A program made the translations under genes and the position numbers. The notes under the pieces are model-generated. The model was not told the origin of the DNA. It worked only from the letters and a program-made list of their open reading frames with translations, and made no database searches. From assembly GCF_040939455.1 (NCBI RefSeq), contig NC_134106.1:83273001-83337000 (forward strand): DNA of 64,000 nucleotides, written 5' to 3'. This document shows positions 37,741 through 49,165 of this stretch, piece by piece (positions within the stretch are counted from its first letter, which is position 1; the number at the start of each line of letters is the position of its first letter). The stretch comes from Microcebus murinus. Taxonomy: Eukaryota > Chordata > Mammalia > Primates > Cheirogaleidae.

Positions 37741-37982
37741 AAATTTTTTTAATTTCAGAATATTACAGGGGTACAAACGCTTTGGTCACATAAATTGCCT
37801 TTGTACCACAGGAGTCAAAACTACAAGCTTGCCCATCCCCCAGACACCACTTAGGTGTGAATTTACCCATCCCTGCCTCCTCCCTCCTACCTGCCCGATC
37901 CCTGATGAACATTACTTCCACCTGTGCACATAAGCGTTGTTCAATTAGTACCAATTTAACGGTGAGTACATGTGATTGTTTT
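37741..37982 (-). mobile_element. Strepsirrhine L1 3' end inside Tigger1
   Basis: After a T-rich tail it reads 'cagaatattacaggggtac', 'aaacgctttggtcacataa', 'cccatccctgcctcctccc' and 'gatgaacattacttccacc', the antisense 3' region of a strepsirrhine L1. A diverged duplication, aaggacttag against aaggatttag, sits at 37731-37740 and 37983-37992. It is 5'-truncated. Confidence 0.82.
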
Positions 37983-38496
37983 AAGGATTTAGGATTTAGG
38001 ATATTGCATCAACTTGGTTGAGAAAGTAGTGTCAGGGCTTGAAAGGATTGACTCCAATTTTCAAAGAAATTCTATTGTGGGTAAAATGCTCTCAAACGGC
38101 ATTGCATAGTACAGAGAAATCTTTCATGAAAAGAAGTCAAATCGATGAGGCACTTCATTGCTGTCTTATTTTAAGAAATTGCCACAGCCACCCCAACCTT
38201 CAGCAGCCACCACCCTGATCAGTCAGCAGCCATCAGCACTGAGGCAGAGACCCTCCACCAGCAAAATGGTTTCAACTCACTGGAGCGTTTTTTAGCAATA
38301 AAGTATTTTTAAATTAAAGTATGTAGGTTTTTTTTAAAAAATAATGCTTTGGTGCTCTTAATAGACAACAGTATAGTATAAATCTAACTTTTACATGCAC
38401 CGAGAAGCCAAAAATTTGTGTGATTCCCTTTATTGCAACGTTTGCTTTATTGTGATGTTGTGGAACCGAACTGGCAATATCTCTGAAGTTTGCCTG

Positions 38497-38790
38497 TGGC
38501 TTAACAACAAACATTTATTTCTCACAGTTCTGGAGGCTGGAAAGTCCGAAATCAAGGTGCTGACAAATCCAGTATCTAGTGAGGCCCTGCTTACTGGTTT
38601 GTAGAGGGCCATATACTTGTAGCCTCACGTGACGGAGAGCAGGGCTCATGAAGGCACTAAGCCCATTCATGAGGGCTTCAGCCTCATGATCTAATCACTT
38701 CCCAAAAGTCCTGTCTCCTACTACCATCACCAACTGGGGATTAAGCTTCAATATATGAATGGTGGTGGAGGGCACAAAAATTCAGTCTAT
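38497..38790 (-). mobile_element. MaLR LTR fragment, minus strand
   Basis: 'atttctcacagttctggag', 'tctagtgaggccctgctta', 'gcccattcatgagggcttc' and 'attaagcttcaatatatga' form an antisense MST/MLT1-type LTR. Its first 50 bp are missing at the Tigger1 boundary. Confidence 0.8.
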
Positions 38791-38935
38791 AACAATGGAA
38801 TACTATTCTGCCCCCAAAAGAAGGAAATCCTGCCATATGCTACAACATGGATGACATTAAAGTGAAATAATCCAGTCACAGAAGGACACTGCATGATTTC
38901 ACTTATACGCGATATCCAAACTATAACATTTATAA
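38791..38935 (+). mobile_element. L1 ORF2 3' part, downstream segment
   Basis: 'aatggaatactattctgcc', 'ctacaacatggatgacatt' and 'ggacactgcatgatttcac' continue the L1 ORF2 3' end seen at 35151-35505. Confidence 0.8.
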
Positions 38936-39003
38936 CATTATTTTTAAATAATTAAAAACAACATTTTAAAAATAATTGGAAATAGCATTTTAAATACTAA
39001 TGC

Positions 39004-39340
39004 TTTTTTTTTTTTTTTTTTTTTTTGATATACAGTCTCACTTTGTTGCCCAGGCTAGAGTGAGTGCCATGGCATCAGCCTAACTCACAGCAACCTCATA
39101 CTCCTGGGCTCAAGCAATCCTTCTGCCTCAGCCTCCTAAGTAACTGGGACTATAGGCATGCACCACCATGCCTGCCTAATTTTATATATGTATTTTTAGT
39201 TGGCCAATTAATTTCTATTTTTAGTAGAGATGGGGTCTCGCTCTTGCTCAGGCTGGTCTCGAACTCCTGAGCTCAAATGATCCATCCACCTCGGCCTCCC
39301 AGAGTGCTAGGATTAGAGGCATGAGCCACTGCACCCAGCC
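39004..39340 (-). mobile_element. Lemur-type dimeric Alu, diverged
   Basis: Minus-strand Alu with a T23 tail at 39004-39026 and the linker 'agttggccaattaatttct'. It has many private changes, for example a damaged start 'gatatacagtctcac'. No clear target duplication. Confidence 0.9.
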
Positions 39341-41246
39341 AATATCTATGATTCATAATAAACCTACTATCTCCTAAGAAATTTGCACACCTTGTCACTA
39401 ATTATTACCAACCGCCTGCATAGTTGGGGCTCTTGTCCTGATTATGCACTCAGAGACTGAGAGGTTCAAGGAGGTTTGTAACTAAACAGTGGTCATTGTG
39501 GATTCTGAACCAAATTGTTAGTGTTTGACAGCAAAGCCAGTGTTGTTGTTGTTTTTCCTTTGCACACTGATACCCTAAAAAAAAAAAAAAAACATAAATA
39601 AGTTTTTGTTTACTATACACAAACATCTTCCTGGGAAAAGTGAGAATTGTGCATCTCAAGAAAATAATGCTACTTAAAAGAAAATGGATAAAGATAATTC
39701 AGAAATCTGTCGTGTTAAATGCACTCTGTTCTTTCTGAAGAATATTGAGAAAATACAGAAGCCTCCCCAGGAACAGTGGTCAGCAAGAGATGTTCAAATA
39801 CTTTCTCAACTCAGCTGGTGAGATTGTGGGTATCTGAACAGTTCACTTCTAAGATTACTAGGAAATGTTACTGTGTTGTGGCCAAAACAGTAAAGTGTGT
39901 CCTTGCTATATATGTATGTTCTTTTTTTTTTTTTCACAATTTGCACAATTCTGTCATCTACCCAGAGATAGTAGAAAATACTCAGCAAAGTACTAAAATG
40001 TAAATTGAATGGGTCAAGTTTCCATCACCATCTTGCATCACATATTGCTATTTCAGCAATAATGTCAGTGATTATATATTGGCTACATGCCTAAATGCTG
40101 GATTGCATCTATAATTTAAATACATGGCATGCTAAATAGTGTCATTGTGCAAAAGCCAAGAGGTATTCAGTGGTTAGTGTTTTTCCCCTTCCTGAAATAC
40201 AAAGAGCCTTGTTCTGTTCTCCAATTCGCAGGTGTAACATCAGAAAATGCCTTGCAAATTCCACCCGTGCATTTGCCTGAGAAAAATAACTAATTTTTTT
40301 ATGTTATAAAAATATACTTGCTTTTCTATTTGAGTGGGTGAATGGAAATGGGTAGAAATGTATCATTTCCAACTGATATGTTTATGTATTGGAAATATAT
40401 CAACATATCAGTGTATGTATGTTTATGTATTGGAAACATTTCAAAATAAGCAGTCCTATATAGTTAGGCTAATTTAAATTGTGTCCCGAAATGTTTGTCA
40501 TACTTATTGTTTTGCACTGAACCTTCACTTGTACACAAGAAAATTAGATTAAGTCCACTTCAGTACATTTGGAACTTGTCTTTCCAAAGTTGCTTTTTGT
40601 GGATACAAAGTCAGGAAAAACTCAAATTTCTTAAACTCTTTAATGCAATGAATTTGTGGCAATGGAAGAATTTTAAAGAACATAGATGGGAGATGATAAT
40701 TCTACCACATACACCTCCCCTACCCACACTGTGAGACAAATGTGGAGTATTTATAGAATCTGCACACAGTATCTGCAGTTGAACTTGAACTTCATTATGT
40801 CTACGACTGCAAAGTGGCCTCAGTAACAGCTTGGGCTGTTTACAGAAAGTGTATTTCAGTTCTTCCAAGCCCAAATTAAATAGTACTGGAATATGGCATC
40901 TATAAAAGGAAATAAAAAGGCCTATTTATTTGATATTATAGACCAAAAAAAGAGATATAAGTGGTATTAATTGCCCATCTTTCTATTCTTACTCCCCTGG
41001 TCCAAAGTAGCAGTATCTCATCCAGAAATTCTTATTCAGGATGGTTGCAGGTAGTCAAAAGAGTGGTGGTAATGATCTCTCTGGTAGATTAGCTTGGTGG
41101 TTGCTAGTCCTCTAGTTCCATTACCTGGCTTGTTCTCTGGGTAGTTAAGGAGGCATTTAGGTTTTAAAGCATTGTGGTAAATTACTAAAAGTGGTCACAA
41201 ATTATTTGTAACTTGTAATTTTCCCACCATTTAAATCTGGGATTCC
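39341..41246. other. No gene; mostly unassigned
   Basis: About 39445-39545 faintly resembles an antisense MIR. A run of A's lies at 39577-39592. A 19-bp direct repeat, tatgtttatgtattggaaa, occurs at 40377-40395 and 40418-40436. No exon or RNA gene is supported. Confidence 0.45.
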
Positions 41247-41287
41247 TTACAACCTACTTTTTTTTTTTTTTTTTACAACCTACTTTT
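41247..41287 (-). mobile_element. Tail-only retroposition scar
   Basis: Two copies of ttacaacctactttt (41247-41261 and 41273-41287) flank nothing but a T tract, 17 T in a row at 41258-41274. This looks like L1-type target-primed insertion of a poly(A) tail with no body, leaving a 15-bp duplication. Confidence 0.75.
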
Positions 41288-41520
41288 GAACACTAGAATG
41301 CAGGTTCTCCTAACCCCTGCCTCTCCCCTTTATTCCTCCGAGTGACAGCTGCCTCCTGCAGCTCATTTGCCTCCTCTACGTTAACTCAGTGACCTCTTTT
41401 TGCCTTTTCTATACCTTCAATATCTGTTTAATCAACTTCTTATATTAAACTTGCTGCGCTAAAATAACTGGTGGAGTTCTGTTTTCCTTACTGGACCCTG
41501 ACTAATGTGAAAATCGCCAT
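41288..41520 (+). mobile_element. Possible LTR 3' end, unassigned
   Basis: 'cttatattaaacttgctgc' and 'ttccttactggaccctgac' resemble the polyadenylation and terminal segments of an old mammalian LTR in sense. Boundaries are not clear. Confidence 0.35.
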
Positions 41521-42954
41521 CCTCAGAAAGAAAGAAACACTCCCTGAGGGGCAAAATTAATAATACCTGAGGGCTGGTTGATGGAATTGTGCTGGACTTG
41601 GATTGATGGGAAGCTTCCAGAAGCAGGAAGGGTGATGCTGGATAAACCATCACATAGGCAGACAACAAGTGCAGAAAGATATGTCTTGCTGAAGCAGGAA
41701 GGGAGGAAGGAGGCTTGGCATTGATGAACCAGTTTCAGTACTTATGTCCTTTGTCCAGGGAGAAGTCATGTGCAAACGAGAACACTCACACAGCATTCTG
41801 TGTCACCGGGATTTGTGCCACCTGCAGCATGACCCTGCCTGCTCCCTGGCGTGCACCTCCTACAGATAACCGGACCCCGGGAAGAGTCATCTCATTCAAA
41901 GGTGAGCAACACTGCAGAGTAAACTTGACATAAATTAGATGCAGATACATACTATGCCCTTGATGAGAACACAATGACATAAGAATGTTAACTCATCTAA
42001 AATTAGTAAATAGGCATGGAATGGAACAGGAAAATTAAGCAGGAGATGAAGAATGCTCAACCAGAAAAAATGTTGCAACAGAGCAGATGAATACTGTGAC
42101 TAAATATATTAAAGAGGTAAGGGTTCCATAATGAAATAATCACATTTTTGTAATAATATGAAAATGCAAAGAAAAGTAATAAGAGTTCAGGAAGAAGAGA
42201 ACATATGAGCTGGTATAGATGTCAGAAATTAAGTAGAAGGAAAATGAAGAAATGAAAACAAAATTGGAAGCAGCACTAAGGAGATTAGATGGTGCTTAAA
42301 ATACAGCGAAATGGAAGACAACACTGCAGAAGGGGAGCGAAGTGAAACGGAAGTCAACAAGGAGATAAAAGAATCAGATAAAAAAATGATAGACTATGCC
42401 CCTCAAAAATGAAAAATATTTAAATATATAATTTTAAAAAATGTTAAAAACTTGAAAAAAAACCTTTAAATCTACAGGCTTCAGAGTACTACAATATGCT
42501 GCCTCCCCCCCCAAAAAAAAAAACCTAAAAAGGAATTATCCACAAAGAGACATATCCTAGTGAAGTCACTGGACCTACAAAGAAAAAAAAAAAATTTTTT
42601 TTTTTTTAATTCACAGACAGAAAGGACTAGTCACCTATAAGCAAAAGAACTCAGCTATTACTAATTTCAACTTCTTCACAGCCTCTCCAGAACAGTTGCA
42701 TTTTTGGACTCCTTGTTAATGCTGAAGAATATATTAAATATTTTCATCTTTGTTGCAGTCTTTTTTAGTTACCTTTTTAAGTCCTGTGATAGCAAATAGC
42801 CAAATTTCTAAAAATCAAAACAAAACAAAACAAAACAAAACAAAAAAAACCAAACCGAAGAATAATAAGAATAAATAGCCAAGGTTCTAAAAAAATTAGC
42901 ATGTATAGTCAAGCAGTATATTTTCAAATAGTATAAAATAACTAAGTAGGAATT
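41521..42954. other. No gene; A/T-rich with simple tracts
   Basis: Contains an A12/T13 palindromic tract at 42583-42607 and an (AAAAC)n run at 42817-42850. The frame 41715-41933 ends near an AAGgtgagc sequence but lacks other exon evidence. Confidence 0.45.
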
Positions 42955-44110
42955 ATTTTTGCATTAAAAAGATGCTTTGGCATCAAAAAACTAAAACACA
43001 GTACCTTACATTAATAAATCAAAAGTAAAAGCCAAATAACTGGTGGTGATTTGATTTTTTTCAATAGATACAAAATATTTAATAAAATTTTGTATCTATT
43101 GAATCTCTACTCATCCTAAATATCTTTGAAAAATAAAAGAATATTTTTAAAAATATTCTAAACACTATCCGAAATTGACAGTAAACATTGTATTAAATCC
43201 TGGAAGTTTAAAGGCATTCTGACTAAAGTCAGGAACAAGGTAAGGATGCTAACTATTTATTACTCGGTACTATTTTGGACAGTCTATATATGGAAGAAAT
43301 ATAACAAACAAATGAGAAAAAATTAAAGACAAGATAATATTTGCATAATATATTGAAACTAAAAAAATACAATATAACTTTTAAAACTCATAAATATTTA
43401 CAAATTAATATTTTTTGCTTCCAACTAGTCGTAACTAGTTACAAATGAAATGAAAGATAAAATCCCTTTACAAAAATGACAACTAAAAAGAATTCAACAA
43501 GAAAAAAATATATAAAGGTATTAAAGAAAACTATGCAAATTTGCTAATAAGCATAAAATGAGGCCTCAAATGAATATAGGAAATACCATACTTCTAGATA
43601 GAAAGACACAAATAGCATAAAGAAGTCAATCTTCCAAAAGCAATATATAAATACAATGCTTTTTCAATGAGAATACCAAATTAATTCTGAAGAAACAATA
43701 AATTGATTCTAAATTTCATCTGGAGCAATAATTACGGGAGAATTGCCAAGAAACATTTGAAAAACATATTATAATGAGGGGAGATGTGTCTTATTAGATA
43801 TTAAAATGTCCTTAAAAACTATTATAGTTAAAGTACCTTGTTACTAGATCAGAAATAGACAATTAGTTTACTAAATCAGAATATAATCCAAAAATACAGA
43901 TGCATTTAGTATATGAAAAATATGTCATCTAAAATCAGTGGGTAAGGAGTGAATTATTCAATATATGGATATGGAACAACTGAATATCTCTTTTAAATAA
44001 ATAAAAGTTATATTCCTGACTCATGAGATGTAAAATAAATATATAACAGTCATATTTATAAAACTATTAGGGAAAAATTAAAAGGAATTTTAAAAAATTA
44101 TTTTTTTCAG
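42955..44110 (+). mobile_element. Very degraded L1 (or HAL1-like) ORF2 region
   Basis: 'gtcaggaacaaggtaagga', 'cctttacaaaaatgacaac', 'gaataccaaattaattctg' and 'aaatttcatctggagcaat' follow the order of L1 ORF2 in sense. It is heavily A/T-shifted and full of gaps, so an old L1. Confidence 0.65.
43060..43103. repeat. Perfect inverted repeat (17-bp arms, 10-nt loop)
   Basis: ttcaatagatacaaaat at 43060-43076 and its exact reverse complement at 43087-43103, separated by atttaataaa. It lies in the degraded L1. Confidence 0.95.
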
Positions 44111-44200
44111 CATGACCTTCTACCTAAAGGCCAGAAACCAAAGAAAATTGGAGATAATGCCTAGATTTTACTGTTACTATTTTAATTTTCTCTTTGTTCA

Positions 44201-44539
<339 letters not shown>

Positions 44540-44844
44540 TCAATAGCTCAGCAGAAGAAAAGGCGCAGGTGGGAGCTAAATAGGAGATTGTTCCTCACCC
44601 CATTAACCTGGAACATCAAAGGGTGACATTCTCACTGTAGTAGTTAAACTGGAATGATACTCCCCCTACCACATTGGTAGAACTAAAAACCAGACCAAAC
44701 CATACCAAAAAAACCCTTTTCGGTGAATCATAACTTCAATCCACTTCTAATGTGAACACACAAGATAAATTCATCTTAACCAGGTTATTTCAAAAAACCT
44801 CAAGCCAAGAATCTAATTTAGAATAGTCTTGGACATGCCCCAAG

Positions 44845-45170
44845 GGCCTCGGGCTCCAGGCCCCCACAGACTCAGCCTCTAGGCCGGCCCCTCATGGCCT
44901 TAGGCGCCAGGCCACCCTCTCGTGAACCCAGCCTCCAGGCCCACTCCAGCGCCAGGCTGGCCCCTGCTGACCCTGGATCCCCTCTGCTGCAGAGCCGGGC
45001 CAGCCTCCACAGACCCACACCCAGGCTGGCACCAGCATCAGGCCTGCTCCAGAGCTTCCGGCACCAGGCCAGCAATCATGGCCCAGCCTCCAGGCCAGCC
45101 TCCTAGGCTCTAGGCACCAGTCCAGCACCTGCAGACCCAAGTTCAAACCAGCCCCCACTGACCCAAGCTT
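44845..45170. repeat. Degenerate GC-rich minisatellite-like block
   Basis: Recurring motifs are cagcctccaggcc (44930, 45078) and ccaggctggc (44951, 45028), plus several 'caggccagc' variants, in an otherwise A/T-rich region. This is probably an array that expanded within the LTR. Confidence 0.65.
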
Positions 45171-45314
45171 GACGCTTGCCCCAGCACAAGGTCATTGCCA
45201 GGCTAGATGAGTTGTCTCTTTAAACCCCACCCTGCCCCCACTTTTGGGGAATTAAAACCTGCCAGTAATCAGAGGGGCAGAAGAGTGTTATTTGTCCTTT
45301 GTTTTTAGTATCTT

Positions 45315-45652
<338 letters not shown>

Positions 45653-46029
45653 GTGTTTAGTATCTTAAACCATGGGAGATGAGGCAACAGAATTGTCCAG
45701 GCAAAGGTCATGAGGTCATCTTCAGTGGAGATAAGGCAGACCAGGACCACTGACCACAGTTAAACAGCAATAGCCTAAAGCCAAAAATTCCCTGTAAAAG
45801 CTATAAGTATTTCCGCTTATAGATGGGTACAATGTTTCTTTAAGACAAGAGTCTGTCATCCTCCTCATTTGCTGGCAAATTAATAAACTTCTCTTTCCTT
45901 TTCCTCAAACCACTTGTCCTCATTCTTCCTTTGGCCTTGGGGACAAATACTGAACTTTTGGTAACATGAGCTTGAGGGGCCTGAACATCTGCAAATCTGT
46001 CATGTGCTTGAAAAGACAGGGTACTTGGT

Positions 46030-46250
46030 TGTGATAGTCACTTCATTTCAAACTTTTCAAACTTTCTCTGTGAAGTTTACTAACTGTTTTAGATTTTGCA
46101 GGTCAGATGGTCTGGGTTGTAACTGTTCAGTTCTGCCATTTCAGCACAAAGCAGAACAGACAATATGTAAACAAACAGACGTGGCTGCCTGCCAGTAACA
46201 AGTTATTTACAAAAGACAGGGAGTGGGATTTGGGCCCTAGGCCTTAGGCT
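46030..46250. mobile_element. Old mammalian interspersed repeat, DNA-transposon-like
   Basis: 'gattttgcaggtcagatgg', 'cagttctgccatttcagca', 'gacaatatgtaaacaaaca' and 'gtaacaagttatttacaaa' match a very common mammalian repeat whose consensus ends in a gccaacccct segment. I cannot name the family with certainty. Confidence 0.5.
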
Positions 46251-46549
46251 GCCAACGCCTACTCCAAACAAGCACTTGGCAAAGCAAACTCCAGTGCCAG
46301 GATATTAAGAGCAGGGAGGGCCTGTGAGCAGCCGCCTCTTGGTAACATTGGGCTGACCTTCTGATCAAGGTCCAAATATCTCCTCAAGGTTTTTGCAGAT
46401 TTTCTGATTTCTTAAGGTGGATCTTGGCTCTAGACTTCTGCTTTTGCCTGGGCTGCCTCTGATCTGTACCTGGTCTATCCTGATTTATGCACATAAACCA
46501 TTCACTAATTTATGCACTTACTAAACCTTCTACACTGCATTTTGGTGAG

Positions 46550-46786
46550 TGTCTTAGTCTGCCAGGGCTACCATAACAGAGTACCACAGATTGGCCAGTT
46601 TAAAGAACAGAAATTTATTTCCTCACAATTCTGGAATCTGAGAGGTTAAGATCAAGGTGTCAGCAGAGTTGGTTTCTCCTGAGGCCTCTTGCCTCGTGGC
46701 AAAGACGGCTGTCTTCTCCCTGCCTCTTCGTGTGGTGACGCTGCTGTGCACGTCTGACTCCTAATCGCCTCCTCTCATAAGGACAC
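46550..46786 (-). mobile_element. MLT1-like LTR fragment
   Basis: 'tgtcttagtctgccagggc', 'ccataacagagtaccacag', 'aacagaaatttatttcctc' and 'ctaatcgcctcctctcata'. Antisense MaLR LTR cut off at 'aaggacac', where the MST LTR starts. Confidence 0.8.
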
Positions 46787-46962
46787 TGATACCATTTGGG
46801 TATCTGTCCCCTCCAAATCTCATGTTGAAATCTGATCCCCAGTGTTGGAGGTGGGCCCTGGTGGGAGGCGTTTGGGTCATGGGGGGAGATCTCTCATGAA
46901 TGGGTGGTGCCACCATTACGGTAATGAGTGAGTTCTCATGCCATTAGTTCCTATAAGAACTG

Positions 46963-47369
46963 TGTAAGATACTGGGCTATAAAGACAATGGACACCTTCC
47001 AGCTTCTGTTTACTGCTTGTTTGCTAACCGCAAGGCATTATGAGTACATTATGGGATGCAGAGGAAAAAGACAAAGAATGCGGAAACCAGAGTCTCTCAG
47101 CTAGGACCCGGAACAGGTTAGAGCCTATCAGGGGCAGGATGAAGTAAGAATCACTGTGGGGGCGGATGCATGACCAGTGTGTAAACAACTGAGTTATAAA
47201 AAGGGGACTAACACACAAAGGAGGGTCCCTGCCCAGAGAAGAGGCCACTGCGCTGGCACTCTGGGGGCTCGGACCCTAGCTCAAGCTAGACAATAAAACT
47301 CCTTTTGATAATTACAGCCTCGGTGACTCTGTCTCTCTGTCCTGCGGCCTTGTGAATCTCGAATATGAT
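46963..47369 (+). mobile_element. Unassigned 407-bp LTR, gamma-ERV-like
   Basis: It starts TGTAAG and sits within an MST LTR. TATAAAAA at 47195-47202 and AATAAA at 47292-47297 are about 97 bp apart, a normal LTR spacing, with a short U5-like end 'tctcgaatatgat'. The flanks actg (46959-46962 and 47370-47373) fit a 4-bp duplication, the gammaretrovirus-type length. The 3' end lacks a clear CA, so that boundary is approximate. No internal region. Confidence 0.65.
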
Positions 47370-47380
47370 ACTGATTATTT

Positions 47381-47715
<335 letters not shown>

Positions 47716-47812
47716 ACTGATTATTTAAAAAAGCCTGGGACCTCCCTCCTCAATTCCTTTCTTACCATAGGATCTGCACACACCAGCTACCCTTCCCCTT
47801 CCACCATGCTCA

Positions 47813-48600
47813 ACATCATTAGTTATTAGGGAATTGTGAATTAAAACAACAAGACATACTACATGCCCACTAGAATAGCTAAAGTGAAAAGGCTAACTGT
47901 ACCAAGTGTTGGCAAGGATCCAGAGCAACTCTTGCACACTGCTTGTAGGAATGTATTTAATAAAATGTCACAGCAACTTTGGAAAACAGTTTGATGGTTT
48001 CATAAAAAGTTAAACATACAGCTACATATGACCCAGCCATTCCACTCTTAGGTTTTTATCTAATTAGGAATAATGAAAGCACATGTCTGCACAAGAACTT
48101 GCACACAAATGTCTATAGTAGCTTTATTTATAATAATTCTAAGCTGGAAACAACCCAAGGGCCCATTAACTAGTGAATGGATAAACCAAATGTGGTTAAC
48201 CCATGCCAAGTAATAGTACTCAGTAATAAAAACAAATGAACTATTGATACAAAAGCATATGGATTAATTTTGAAATAATTGTCTGAGTTAAAGCAACCAG
48301 ATCATCTCCTTGCCATCACCAAAAAAGAGTACATACTGCATAATTTCATTTATACAAAATTCTAGAAAATGCAAACTAATCCATCTATCCATAGTGATAG
48401 AAGGAAGCTCAGCAGTTGCCTGGGGCCAGAGCTGGATGGAGGAGTAGCCAAGGGGTATGATGGATATGTTCCTCATCATGATTGCAGTGAGGGTTTCACA
48501 GGTGTATATGTATGTTGAAATTTATCAAATTGTACATTTTAAATATGTGAAGCTTATGTGTGCCAATTATATGATGTATATAAAACTATAAAAAAGTGTG
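47813..48600 (+). mobile_element. L1M ORF2 3' end and 3' UTR
   Basis: 'ggcaaggatccagagcaac', 'tatgacccagccattccac', 'aacaacccaagggcccatt' and the 3' UTR 'gaagctcagcagttgcctg', 'cacaggtgtatatgtatgt'. Sense orientation, with an A-rich end near 48590. Degraded. Confidence 0.85.
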
Positions 48601-48894
48601 TATTAGTTACTAATATCAAGTAAAAATTAAATACATGCATCATGCACAAAAATAAAAAATATTATAGCTCGTTTTGATGGGAGATGAAGACGACTAATTC
48701 TGCTTGTGAAAACGTCATGTCCTGGAGGACAAGGACTCTGTGAGAGCTAGTCAGGGTCTACAAGACCCAAGGAAGCCACCAGAGCCAAAGCAGAGTATTA
48801 GAGAAATTCCAGGAAAGGAGGTAGATTCAAGAAGGCACACCTCGTCCTAGAATTAGGGAAGACCTTAGGACTGAAGCAGCATGCAAAACAAGCC

Positions 48895-49165
48895 TTCATT
48901 ATAGGATACAAAATTACACCTAAATAGGAGGAATAAGTTCTAGTGTTCTATACCATTGTAGGATGACTATAGTTTACAAGAATATACTATATAGTTTCAA
49001 ATAGATATAACGAGGATGAATTAAACATTCCCAACACAAAGAAATGGTAAATGTTTGAAATGATGGATGTGCTAATTAACCTGATTTGATTACTATACAT
49101 TATTTATATATCAAAGCATCATGTGCCCCATAAATATGTACAATTATTACGCCAATTAAAAAATA
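48895..49165 (+). mobile_element. L1M 3' UTR, second fragment
   Basis: 'aggaggaataagttctagt', 'ggatgactatagtttacaa', 'gtttgaaatgatggatgtg' and 'catgtgccccataaatatg'. It is a different L1 from the one upstream, because its 3' UTR type differs. Confidence 0.8.

Noticed and set aside
40377..40436. 19-bp direct repeat with 41-bp spacing as a target duplication
   Set aside because: The sequence between has no tail or element features; it is more likely a local tandem duplication.
41715..41940. Possible exon ending at AAGgtgagc
   Set aside because: No acceptor, no neighbouring exon and no protein family resemblance; donor-like strings are common by chance.
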